From Costus lasius (Eukaryota; Streptophyta; Magnoliopsida; Zingiberales; Costaceae), in contig CM050447.1 in assembly GCA_027563935.2 (NCBI GenBank), forward strand, positions 86,165,461 through 86,229,460: a stretch of 64,000 nt of DNA. The letters are read 5' to 3'. Both the position numbers and the translations under genes were made by a program. The notes beneath the pieces are model-generated. The model was not told the origin of the DNA, did no database searches, and saw nothing but the letters and a program-made list of their open reading frames with translations. This document shows positions 47,515 to 58,233 of the stretch, one piece after another; position 1 is the first letter of the stretch; every line of letters begins with the position of its first letter.

Positions 47515-47789
47515 TGTTGGTGTTTATGCCCTTAGAACCGTTGTTGGTCTATCTTGTACTAATTCACATTGATATTTTATATATCATTCTGGCATTGTCG
47601 TTATTATGCTATGTTTACATCTACGACTATGTACATGAAAGATAGTGTCCCTAGAGACAGGTTGTATTTGTGCTCAAACGGTGTGTCCTTAGTCAAGTAC
47701 CTAAGTGGATAAGGGAAAGCTTTGGTACATGTGAGACTGGTATATGGGCTGGTTAGGCACAAGGTGCCAACGCAGACATATGGGTATAT

Positions 47790-49840
47790 TGTTAGTGTTT
47801 ATGCCCTGCAAACCAATGTATGAATATGGTCTGACATTATTTGAATGTACTTTGATAAAATTAAAATAATTGATAAAGGCATGGTCATTATTATGCAGAT
47901 TGCTTTACCTGCGATGATGTATTGAATTGCATAAACAATGTCCCAAGAGTTTAGTTGGATACATTCTCATAAGTAATCCCCAGTCAAGGTGTCTTAGCCA
48001 ATATGGGACAGCTTTGGTACATGTGAGGCTGGTGTATGGGCTGGTTAGGTGCAGGGCACAGTAACGCAGACATATAGGATCATTGGATGCACTGGAGTGA
48101 CTCATCATGAGTATTGACTTGTCTAGTCAACAGGTCAATCTCACATGCGAGAGGTTTGCCTTGGTCCTTAGACTTGAGGTGTTCATGTCTAGATTTGATG
48201 ATGGTTGTGTTTTGATGCAGTCATACGTCTCTCCGTAAATGGGAGACCAAAACGATTGTCATTGGGCATATCATAAGTCACATAGAGATATCGATGACCA
48301 ATAGAAGGATTTACCCCTTCCTTGACTGGAAGCATAACATCCACTTTGGGGCGCCCCACCTCATTGGTGCATGTTACATTCCCATACTGTTTGAGTCATG
48401 ACCAATAGATTGGATTAATAAACTTGTGACTAATCCAATGGCAGGATATCAGTTTAGGTAAAGGGATCTATAATGTATGGGAATCCTCATTGCTTGTATA
48501 GGAGTTGTTGCCAGATGACTTAAGTCCAATGACATGAGTAGCAGTGATGTGTTGCTAGATACCTCTCACTACTAATGATGTTCTATCATCATTGCCATCG
48601 TCATTTGGATCCTATGGGGTCACACGCAATAGACTCTTGACGTTGCGTTAATCGGAAGCCTTGAGATCAAGTTATTGGATAGCTTGGATCAATTTGGAGG
48701 GTTTCATTAGCCCCAATGGGCCTCATGAGTTGGAAAAAAGTTATTGGAGCCAAACTTCATTTTTGGCAGGTTGACCCAAAATTGACCTTGATTGGTCACA
48801 TTTGGATTAGGGTTGCAATGGATTGGATCCAATGGCTTAATCAGCCCATGTAATGAAGTTTGGGCTAGCTCATTACCCAATGAGGCCCAATAACAAGTTG
48901 TCATGAAGAGAGAATTGGCTAAAAGGGTATAATGGGGATAAACCCAATCCCATTGACGCCTAAGGGCATAATGGGGTTTGGCTAGCACAAATTGCTTCAT
49001 TAGGAAGCATTATGCGCCTCCCCCTTGGTCCATTGATGGTATGCTTGCCTTCCTAGCAAGGCTTGGGGCTGATATGGCTCGTTGGACTTTTATAGAAAGT
49101 CCTAGGTGCATATGGAAGAGGGGATGAGGTTTATGGCAAAGTCTTGGAGACTTTCCTTACCTCAAATCCTAATTGCACCCAATCCTTTAACCCTAGCTGA
49201 ATTCTCCTAGATCTGTTGCGCCCACCCTCTCTCACAAAACTGCCTCTTGCATCTATAAAATAGATGCAAGCATGTGCCCTTAACACACACACATGATCAT
49301 ATTGGCGTGAGTAATATCAAAGGGCGAGAGCAAGAGAAGTAGAGCAACCCTCATCACCAAAGCCGCATGTCATCTTCTCATCTTCTCCTCTTGGCGCAAC
49401 TTGGAGAAGGACTTGGTGGTGACTTCTTTTCTTCCAACATTGTCGCAACCTTCTTCCACTTCTTCCTCTTGGAGCAAGAAGATTAGAAGCTTGGTAGCAT
49501 CATCCATCCTTCACCCATCTTGGCGCAACTTCTCTTGAAGGTGGCGCAAGAAATTTGAAGGATCCTTAAAGGCTTTGATTCTCTTCCCGAGGCTAGCACC
49601 AAGCATGGAAGGGAGCAATGTAGAGAAGGTCGACACGTGGAAACTTGTAGAGGACGAGCACTTGTGCGTCTTCAACATGGCATCGTCAACCAAACGAGCA
49701 AGAGAGGTATCATTTCTAACACATCCTTGTGTTCTCTCTCTAGCATGGATCCTTGGGAAAGGAATATGTTTCGGGTGTAATGCTTCTTCCGCTGCATTCT
49801 GGGACTGCAAATTTTACTTTACACCCAGTATTCCCCAACA
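47790..49840 (+). mobile_element. C: solo LTR of a third copia family (2051 bp)
   Basis: It starts TGTTAGTGTTTATGCCC, ends TTCCCCAACA, and is bordered by TATAT (47785-47789 and 49841-49845). B5 LTR sequence continues on both sides. The termini, the TATA box (49254-49260) and the shared LTR block with the hairpin AATGATG-TTCTAT-CATCATT (48574-48593) relate it to families A and B, but the rest is distinct. No internal region is present. Confidence 0.93.
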
Positions 49841-50159
49841 TATATATACTAGACCGACCCACTATGAGGCTCTAACTTGGTGTCATTAGTTAAGCTCATT
49901 AGTGACAGGAGATGCATTGATTCCTTGACTTTAGGTCATTGACTCTTCTATATGGTTAGGGACATGCTTTGATACAACCTAACACCTAACCATGGTTAGC
50001 CTAATTTGACCTAGGGTTAAATTGGATTGGATCCATGGGCTTGGTTAACATGCATAATGGACATTGGGCTGGGCCCATTGAAAAGTTGGGCTTAATGGGC
50101 TTAAGGAGAAGAAAATAGATGGCGCATGCTTAACCCTAGTTAGACTAGGGTTAGCGCCT

Positions 50160-50480
50160 ATACCTCATGTGAGTTTAATTAATCATGATAAAATAGGGGC
50201 TAATTAATTAATTAATTAGAGTCCTATTTTTGTGGGATTAAATGGGCTGATTTATTTGAATTAATTAGAGTCCTAATTGGATTAGGATTTAATTAATTAA
50301 ATAAATAATTAGAGTCCTAATTAGATTAGGACTTGATTCAAAATTTAATTTGAACCTTGATCAAGTCGCCCACTTGAGTCCTAATTGGATTAGGACTGAT
50401 CATGATTAATTAGAATCCTAATTAGATTAGGATTTAATTATTTAAACAATTAATTAGAGTCCTAATTGGATTAGGACTTG
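50160..50480 (+). repeat. Array of near-palindromes in the B5 LTR
   Basis: Five copies of a unit close to AGTCCTAATTGGATTAGGACT (9-base arms) start near 50270, 50314, 50378, 50415 and 50459, separated by TTAATTAATTA-type sequence. B2's LTR has no such array. Single degenerate relatives occur in B3 (near 52706 and 52850). Confidence 0.8.
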
Positions 50481-51108
50481 GTTAATTCCTAAAATAATTA
50501 AACTCCTAAATCCTCTCCTAGCCGCCCACTCAAATTGAATCATGGCCACACACTCAACCGCCTCTTGCTCTATAAATAGAGCCATAGATGCCTCCCCTCA
50601 TGATACTAATCTCTCCTTGAGGCGTGATCAAATTTGAGGGTGAGTTCTTGAGGGTGAGAGCAAGAGGCTAGTGGCGCAATTCTTCCATCCAACCCTAGCC
50701 ACAACACACCTTCTTCCCTTCCTCTTGGCGTGAGGAACTTGGTGGTGTTTGGCGACTTCCTTCTCCTCATCTTCCTCTTGGCGCATACACCTTGGAGGTG
50801 GCACATGGCTAGAGGAATAAGCACAAGGCTTGGATCTTCTTCCCGAGGCTAGCACTGGGCGTGGAAGAAGAGAGCTCGAGGCACCCGTGTGTGTGAGACT
50901 GCAGAGGGCGCACGCTTGGGTGCCTACATTGACATCGGCCTCACCTTGCATTAAGGTATTTTCTATCACATCGTGTCGACTCTCTCGCTTGACGATCTTC
51001 ACTGGGTTTTTGGGACTGGCCTGTTTCAAGGATATTCTTCCGCTGCGCAATGTATTTGTGTCCATAAACCTCTGAAAAATTGTAAAATATCCTCGGAGTT
51101 TCCCAACA

Positions 51109-51810
51109 GATGGAGAGCGGGCTAATAACACCCACGAAACGGTTCGGTGGGTGAGATGGGCGTTGAGATCGCCGAATAACCACCTTGTTGGGCTCCTTTG
51201 GGTCTTCATGAGGTGGAGCAACATGGTATGGTGTGTTGTATATGTCGAAATGGTGTCGTCGGGACAGTTCTGCGGCTTCGGGTAGCTGTCTGCAGAGGTC
51301 ACGGAGTGTGACTTTCGTCGCTGGGTCACCCGAGGAACATTCTGTGAGAGTTCCGACTTGTGCATGTGGCTCCACCTCTGATTCCAAGATTTCTCCGGGG
51401 AGCTGCTTGCAGGACCCACGGGGCGAGGTTTTCGTTGCTGGGTACCCCGAGGATCTTTCTGTGGCAAATTAGACTTGTGCACCCGGTAGTTGTCCGCAGG
51501 ACCCACGGGGCGTGGTTTTCGTCGCTGGGTACCCCGAGGAACTTTCTGTGGAAAATTAGACTTGTGCTCCCGGTAGTTTCCCGCAGGACTCACGGGGTGT
51601 GGTCTTCGTCGCGGGGTAGCCCGAGAAACTTTATGTGGAAAATCGGACTTGTGCATGTGAAGCCGCCCCCGAATCGGGTAGTTGTCCATAGGACTCACGG
51701 GGTGTGTCTTCCGTCACTGGGTACCTCGAGGAACTTTCAGTGGAAAATTTTTGGGGCACCGTCGGGGCCAGATTTTCCCCTTCTTTCATGCTGTATGCTC
51801 CTGCATCACA
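51109..51810 (-). pseudogene. D: probable copia linker fragment with 87-bp tandem repeats
   Basis: On the minus strand one frame reads HHFDIYNTPYHVAPPHEDP and then RRSQRPSHPPNRF, which looks like the linker between integrase and reverse transcriptase of a copia polyprotein. Upstream lies a GC-rich imperfect tandem repeat; the ACTTGTGC anchor occurs on the plus strand at 51356, 51473, 51560 and 51647, giving a unit of 87 bases (29 codons) with 30-base extensions. It matches neither family A nor B at this point. A longer open frame through it runs into the B5 LTR and is not a real gene. The identity is tentative. Confidence 0.45.
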
Positions 51811-52287
51811 CATGGTCATGACTAAATCAGGTTGTCACATGGGTATGGTCATACACTTTCAGTCATAGAACCATAAAGAAGCTCGATGGATATTAAGCTT
51901 CCCTTAAGAATGGGCAAATCCTCTATCTGTCACTTGGGAGGATAACTCATGACACCAAGTCATAGCCTCACAATGGGTCGGTCTAGTATATCCACCACTG
52001 ATATACCTATATATCTGCATTAGCACCTCGTGTCTAACTAGCCCATATACCAGTCTCACAAGTACCAGAGCTGTCCCATATCCACTCAGGTACATCAACT
52101 GGGGACAACCATTTGAGCACATATCCAATCTGTCTCCAGGAACATTATCATGTAAATACATATTGCAGATGTAGACAAACATTGATAATGATAATGCCAA
52201 AATGATGTATATATATATATATATATATCTATGTCAAGTAGTACAAAATATAGACCAATACTAGGTCTGAGGGCATACACACCAACA
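51811..52287 (-). repeat. Inverted fragment of a family B LTR
   Basis: In reverse complement it starts TGTTGGTGTGTATGCCC at 52287 and matches roughly the first 600 bases of the B2 LTR with deletions. It lies head to head against B3's LTR fragment. A short (TA)n run at 52208-52228 is inside it. Confidence 0.85.
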
Positions 52288-53633
52288 TGCACTGCTAGAT
52301 GCCACTCACTGCTTGTGGTGACGTTAGGTCAGTACTCCCAACGTCAGAGGAACCTACAAGGTCGCACACATTGATACTCGAGTTTTCATATTGATCGGGT
52401 AGCCTTTAGATCGAGTTATTGGATAACTTGGATCTATTTTGGAGATTTCATCAATGCCAATGGGCCTAATGAGATGGAAGAAACTTATGAGGGCCAACTA
52501 TTTTTGGTATATTGACCAAATTAACCATGGTTAGCCTTATTTGCCCTTAGGTTAAATTGGATTGGATCCAATAGCTTGGTTAACATGCATAATGGACTTT
52601 GGGCTAGGTTCATTACTTAATGGGGCTTGCTAATAAGTTGTCATGAAGTGAAAAGAGGTTAAAAGGGTACAATGGGGAGAATATTATCATATTGGCGCAT
52701 GAAGAATCCTAGTTAGACTAGGATTGGCGCATACAACTTATTTGGTATATTCAAGTGGTTTAATCGGATTAGGATTTGGTCAAATCACTTGAGATATTCA
52801 TTAAGTTATGACATGCGCAAGTGTGCTGGTTCTTAACATAATTAAGAGTCCCAATTGGATTAGGTTTTGCACCCATACCCCATTAGGAATCTTCTATCAT
52901 AGTTTGACATGCTCGTTGCGCATTGATGAGAAGTTTGCTTCTATAGGAAAGTGTTGGGCGCATGTGGCATTGGCTGATTAAGGCAAGACCTTGGAGCAAT
53001 TAGAATTAGGGATTTGATCAATATAATTGATTAAATAAACTCCTTGATTCATGCCAAATCGCCAACACTTACCTTAGTACCCTAACCGCCTCTTAGTGCT
53101 ATAAAAGAAACCTCTAGCCGATCCCTCTTGAGGAATTAATATTCTTGGAGACGTGGAGTCAAGTGGAGGGGCGAAGGCTTTGAGTTCTTAGAGCACTTCT
53201 CTTCTTCCTCCATCAAAGGGCGCAAGCAAGCTTATTCCTCCTTCCTCCTTCCTTTCCTTGGTGCACAGGAACAAGGAGGCTTGCGGCATCCTCTCTTCTT
53301 CTTCTTCGCTTAGCGCATACTCCCTTCGTGGTTGGCGCAAGTGATCAAGAGACTCACCTAAGGCTTGGATCTTCTTCCCGAGGTTAGCACTAGGCGTGGA
53401 AGAAGAGGACTCGAGGCAACCGTGTGTGCGAGACTACACAGGGCACACACTTGGGCGTCTACAATGGCATCGGCACATCTTGCTTTTAAGTACTTACTAT
53501 CTCATCGTGTCGACCCCCTCGCAAGATGATCTCCATTGGGTTTTTGGGACCGGCCTATTTTGGGGATATTCTTCCGCTGCGTATGTAATCTGTGATGTCA
53601 AAATTTGTAAAATATCCCCGGGGTTTCCCAACA
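52288..53633 (+). repeat. B3 5' LTR, distal part
   Basis: It begins abruptly at TGCACTGCTAGATGCC, a point about 750 bases into the B2 LTR, and runs to the end CCCAACA. It is followed by a primer site, so it is a 5' LTR whose first part is missing or inverted. The TATA box TATAAAAG is at 53100-53107. Confidence 0.88.
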
Positions 53634-53634
53634 G

Positions 53635-53646
53635 TGGTATCAGAGC
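53635..53646 (+). other. B3 primer binding site (initiator Met tRNA)
   Basis: TGGTATCAGAGC, one base after the LTR end as in B2. Confidence 0.93.
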
Positions 53647-55287
53647 AACTTGCGAGCCTCGAATGATGTTTATATGCTTTTCTCTATGCTCACATGCCAT
53701 ATTTCAATTTTTGCAAATTGCATATGACATGTCCACGATTTTTCTAAGTAAGAAAAATTATAGGTTTCTTGTTCCTATACTCTACTCAATTTCTTTTGGA
53801 TTTTTGGATTAATTTTGTGATTGATTTAAGATCAAAGACACACGTAGTTTTGTTAAGTAGGACGGGCATTTTGTCTTCAGACTGGCCAGGTCTCTTGATC
53901 TGACAAAATTGCTAGCTGATAGGGTCTATAAAATCATCATAAAACATAATCTCAAATAACCAAAAGATTTGTGATAAGAAGATAAGGAAAAAGAAACTTG
54001 TTTTATGAGAAACTAAAATTTCAGATTTTGAGTTTTAATTGAGCATGTAGAATTGCATGAGTAAGTACTTTGTTTGTGCATGGTGTTGTTATCATTAGTC
54101 AAGCCCCTTTGCATGCCTGTGATGTATTCTTGTGAGGCCTGCGTGCCGCTTTTCCTTTTCTTTTGTAAAATGAAAGATGAAGATTAGGGGCGCATCTCAC
54201 TAGGAGCATTGGGGCATGCATCTTCCTTGATGGCACATGCATGCTAAGTGGCGCAAGTTGGCATGGCTGAGCCCTTGGGCTTGAGAGCTAGCCTTCTTGG
54301 CTCTTGCATGTTGGCGCATATTGCTTGGATGAAGGCTCATGGCTTTGGCCAAACCCATGATGGTGCTTCTAGGGTTCACCCTGGAGGTACCTCTACGGGT
54401 TGCATGCTAAACCATGGTGAGAAGGACCTTGGAGCCAACCTTGAAGATCAAGCTAGAGGTCGGCTAGGCTAGGTCTCGTTTTAGGGGCTTGTGTCCTAGG
54501 TCAAGAGTTGAACCCCTTTTGACATGAGTTGGTTCAATGTCTTGAATGGGCTATGATCACATCATCCTTTTACTACTTTCTTATCTGTTAAAGCATGTCT
54601 GTGATGTTTTTATCTTTATGTTATCACTATAGGATTGCATGCTTGTAATGTTAGACATAAGATAAAACTAAGAGGATGAGACCTCAAAAAACCTCACCCA
54701 AAACATCAAGTCTAGTAGCCTTCTAACACGTAGCCCTTATCAAACTATCGATCAATTGTGTTGTGAACTATTTCCTACCCTCGTGGCACACACCCACTTA
54801 TCTTTTGAAGGTGTGTGGTGACAATGGTTTCCCCAGTCTAGTTTTAACCTGGACGTGCTTTCGCAAGGAAACTCGTTGGCCCTAGGCATAACGATTAGGA
54901 ATGGACTTAACTAGATTTTTCATATGTGCTCAACACATAATGAAACTCTAGAGACATCGTTAAGAGGTTAGGGTTTCATGCTGTATCCAGCCCTCGCTGG
55001 ACATGAAATGCCTCGACTGTCTCAATAAGGGGAGTTGCTAAGAGTAATCAGCCGGCATGCCCACCTTAAGAAGCATGGGCCACTTTGTGCATCTCATCCC
55101 ACCCTCATAGGAAGTGAAGCCCCATGTGAAATAAGGACCCCATCTCACTAGGAAATCTCATATTTTCTCGATTGACTTTGTGGATTTAAATTCGATTAAA
55201 ATAGTGGGAGCCATCATCATTAATACAAGTCCAAATTAAATGATTCGAAGTAGTACTAATCTGTTGTTTCCTGGTTGTTGTAGAACA
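53647..55287 (+). other. B3 untranslated leader
   Basis: It aligns along its length with the B2 leader and has no supported gene. The middle hairpin TCCAGC-CCTC-GCTGGA (54986-55001) is perfect here; the outer two (near 54774 and 55096) have lost pairing. TTGTAG precedes the gag ATG. Confidence 0.75.
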
Positions 55288-55607
55288 ATGGCTCCGAACA
55301 CTAGCGGATTGACACTACAATCCCTTCTTGAAAAGGACAAGTTGGTTGGATCCAACTTCATGAACTAGTATCGAAACTTGAGGATATCCCTCAAGCTTGA
55401 GAAGAAGCTATATGTCCTTGAGCAGCCTCTTCCTGCAGCTCCTGCGCCTAATGCCCGAGTGTCAAATAGGGAGCTTTAGAAAGCATCAGGATGACTCTTT
55501 GGAAGTAGCATGTCTCATGCTTGGCACTATGGCACCTGAACTTCAGGAGCAATATAAGGAGCAAAACGCTTTTCAGATGATAACTCATTTGAAATAGATG
55601 TTTGAAA
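55288..55607 (+). pseudogene. gag: B3 gag fragment
   Basis: From ATG at 55288 it reads the family B Gag start (MAPNTSGLTLQSLLEKDKLVGSNF). A TAG in place of a tryptophan codon near 55366 and a later frame change break it. It stops after about 105 codons, where gypsy LTR sequence takes over. At the site of B2's gag stop it has CAG. Confidence 0.88.
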
Positions 55608-56155
55608 TAAAAGTATTCCTTGATATTCCACTCGAGACGATCAACTTAGAATTCGGATGCACGAAAGTGATCCTTGAGTTCTTCGCTTGATGATTTACTT
55701 ATTTTCAGCGTTGGGATAGATCTTGTGCGAAAGCGAGGATTGGTCCCTGCATGATCGTCTGCACGAAAGTGAGATGATCCTTTTTTGAAGTAAATTATGT
55801 CTTTATCATGATAAAATTAGTCTGATGACCTTTTCTTCATATCTAGTCATTAAAATTAAAATGGATGAAACCCTAGTCCCAGTTTATCTCTCTGTTTATC
55901 TTTACACTCTTTCTATTATTTACTTGCATCATATTCGATTTGCTTAGCTAGTGAGAAAATAATTATTTGGTACTTGCGGAAATAACAACAAGCTTGGTTC
56001 GTAATCTATTTTATTACTTCGAGTATCCGTGCACTTGCGGAAATAACAACAAGCTTGGTGACACAACAAGTTTTTGGAGCCGTGTCAGGGAGTGACAAAG
56101 TCCCTGTACGCCAAACAACGAGTTTGGCTGCGACACTAGAGATAAGTTTTTGTCT
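55608..56155 (+). repeat. G3: fragment of a family G LTR end with degenerate primer site
   Basis: It matches the distal part of the G2 LTR, including TGCACGAAAGTGA at 55658 and 55760, the GATGAAACCCTAGTCCC segment and the closing GTGCACTTGCGG. It is followed by a decayed Asp-tRNA site (TTTTTGGAGCCGTGTC near 56076). A 27-base stretch, ACTTGCGGAAATAACAACAA and onward, occurs twice (55973 and 56033). Confidence 0.8.
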
Positions 56156-56164
56156 ACCTACTTA

Positions 56165-56239
56165 TTGGGATACAACATGCTTGAGTGGCAGATAGGGATG
56201 TTTTAGAAAGAATCAGGATGACTCTTTGGAAGTAGCTGA
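56165..56239 (+). pseudogene. gag: Second short piece of family B gag
   Basis: It matches the B3 gag segment near 55455-55513, through ATCAGGATGACTCTTTGGAA, with several differences. The same gag region therefore appears on both sides of G3. Confidence 0.75.
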
Positions 56240-56490
56240 TGACACCGAAATTTATAGTAAATTCTGTGCCATTTCATTGGTATTTTTGTGTCATATTCAT
56301 AGACTTTGCTCATTTTTATGCCTTTTTTATCAATATTTGCGGAATCCACACTCTTTTCTATTTTCGATGATTTTTAGGCAAAAAGGCATGTTCTTCAGTA
56401 GATTTCGAGCAAACCAGATGCATAATTGAATTCACAACATCAAGAGGAAATCACACGTCAAATTTTACAAGAATCAGAGCTTCATAGCAA

Positions 56491-56848
56491 ATTACGGCAC
56501 CCCCGTAATGGATTTTACGGTACCGTAATTCCACCACAGAACTACGGTATAGCCGTAATCCCTGAGAGGTGCCGTAATTTGGGAAAATTTTGACCAGAGA
56601 ACTTTGGCGATTTTATGGCACTGTCGTAAGCATGTTTACGGTGCCGTAATTGCAGATGATTTTCCACCCGAGAGATTTCCAGAATTACGGCACTGTCGTA
56701 ATTATCTTTACCGGCCATATTTTGGTCCAGAAACATACAGAAGAAATTATGGCACCGGCGTAACAATTCTTTTGGGCCATAATCTTGATGCAGAATTCAC
56801 AGAGCAGAAATTATGGCACTGCCGTAAAATCCATTACGGTCGTAATTC
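56491..56848 (+). repeat. Palindrome array ATTACGGCAC/TGCCGTAAT in the G LTR
   Basis: About eight imperfect palindromes with TACGG and CCGTA arms lie in 360 bases. The same array is at 61603-61959 (G2 3' LTR), 44142-44495 and 32642-32880 (G1). A single pair lies at 59812-59845 in the G2 3' untranslated region. The arms differ between copies but keep pairing. Confidence 0.85.
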
Positions 56849-57447
56849 CAAGTCAAAAACGCGAGTTTTCCGCGGCCAAAAATTGCGCAAACCATAACTT
56901 TTGATCCAGAGCTCCAAATTGAAATCTGAAAGATGCTCCGGACTCGTATTAAAGAGGAGAAGATGCAAGAAGTGGAAGAACAAAATTTTATCCACTATCG
57001 AGGGAGCAATCAACAGAGAGGCAGCTAGGGTTTGGCCTCACACTGAGAGGCGTGGAGACCATCTCCGGTAGTGATTTTCTTGCAGAAGCTTTGCATGGAG
57101 GAGAGGAAGACACCACAGAAGTTTTAGAGCGTTTGGAGTCCGATCAGAGGAGAAATTGATGAAATTCATGGTGACAGCACTATTCATTGAGTTTTGCTGC
57201 AAATTATGGTTTCATTACAGCACTTTGTTCTAAGTTTCTCCTTAGTTTACTTTTTGTCATCATGAATAGAGTTCTTGCATTAAGGACCGAAAGGTGACAT
57301 GCTTGAGAACTGGAACCCTAAAATTGATTAATAGGAACTCACCGTAAGAAATTAGGTTAAGTTCTTTTTTCTTTATTTTAGATGACTAATTGCCTTGATG
57401 ATGATTATGAACCTAGGATTAAGTTAGTGTGTCAAACGTGGAGATCT

Positions 57448-57676
57448 TGCATGAAAGCGAGGATCGGAACGTTGGAGAACCATAGGTAGAACTTGTTTTG
57501 AGTCTCGGATGCACGAAAGTGATCCTTGAGATTCCGCTTGAGACAATCAACCTAGAATTCGGATACACGAAAGTGATCTTGAGTTCTTTGATTGATGGTT
57601 TACTTATCATCAGCTTGGGATAAATCTTACGTGAAAGCGAGGATTTGTCTCTGTATGGTTGTCTGCACGAAAGTGA
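57448..57676 (+). repeat. Interspersed 13-mer TGCACGAAAGTGA in the G LTR
   Basis: There are five copies at spacings of 36-64 bases, some with one or two changes. The same set, same order and similar spacing occur in the other G LTRs (five in each G1 LTR, five at 62747-62975, five at 63384-63613 in G4). Confidence 0.85.
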
Positions 57677-57962
57677 GATAATCCCCTTATGAAGAAAATT
57701 AAGTCTTTATCAAATTAGAATTTGATTGATGAACATTCTTATATATCTTGTCATAAAAATCAAGGTGGATGAAACCCTAGTCCCAATTTATCTCTCTAAT
57801 TATCTTTCGTGTTCTCTCTATATCGTTCACTTGCATCATATTCGGTTTACTTAGCTAGCGAGAATACAACTATTCGGTACTTAACAATAAGGTCTATGTG
57901 GTTCGATATCTTTCTTTATTACTTCCATAATTCCGTGCACTTGCGAAAACCAATCAAGTTTT

Positions 57963-57980
57963 TGGCGCCGTTGCTGGGGA
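57963..57980 (+). other. G2 primer binding site (Asp tRNA type)
   Basis: TGGCGCCGTTGCTGGGGA lies six bases after the LTR and has one difference from the G1 site (GCTGGG for GCCGGG). Confidence 0.92.
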
Positions 57981-58233
57981 CCTTAGTTTTTGTTAATATC
58001 AAAATAGTTGTTAGTATTGCTAGACTAAGTTTTATTTGTTTTAGATTTAACTTTGTTTTTTTTTCTTTTTGCAGGTTTTGGATTTTCACAGTTGTGACAA
58101 AACTGAGAATTTCTGAAATATGCGAATTGACTTATGTTTCAGATTTTCTATTTTTTTTATATATTCTGAAAAAAAAAATAATTAGATTGATTGGTGTTGG
58201 ATTATCTCTCTGTTTTTGATAGATTTGATAAAT

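Larger units (their letters stand above)
47515..51108 (+). repeat. B5: lone family B LTR, split by C
   Basis: It starts TGTTGGTGTTTATGCCC at 47515 and ends TTTCCCAACA at 51108. Without C it spans about 1.54 kb; it lacks part of the middle (joint near 49987) and contains an AT-rich expansion at 50160-50480. No primer site follows, so it is not a 5' LTR of an element here. Its flanks, GGGAC (47510-47514, H) and GATGG (51109-51113, D), do not match. Confidence 0.85.
56240..57956 (+). repeat. G2 5' LTR (1717 bp)
   Basis: It starts TGACACCGAAATTTATAG and ends CCAATCA. Relative to the 3' LTR it lacks about 190 bases after the GCAAATTA segment near 57190. TACGGC palindromes fill 56491-56848, and TGCACGAAAGTGA-like motifs lie at 57448, 57510, 57564, 57628 and 57664. 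Confidence 0.93.

Noticed and set aside
50628..51698. A 356-codon minus-strand open frame.
   Set aside because: It spans the end of the B5 LTR and fragment D, two unrelated sequences, so it cannot be an old gene. The second part is a tandem repeat.
51109..51810. Fragment D as a host gene exon coding a repeat protein.
   Set aside because: It includes a copia-linker-like segment, has no splice or start context, and is bounded by LTR pieces on both sides.
52208..52228. (TA)n run.
   Set aside because: Ordinary microsatellite within a decayed LTR.
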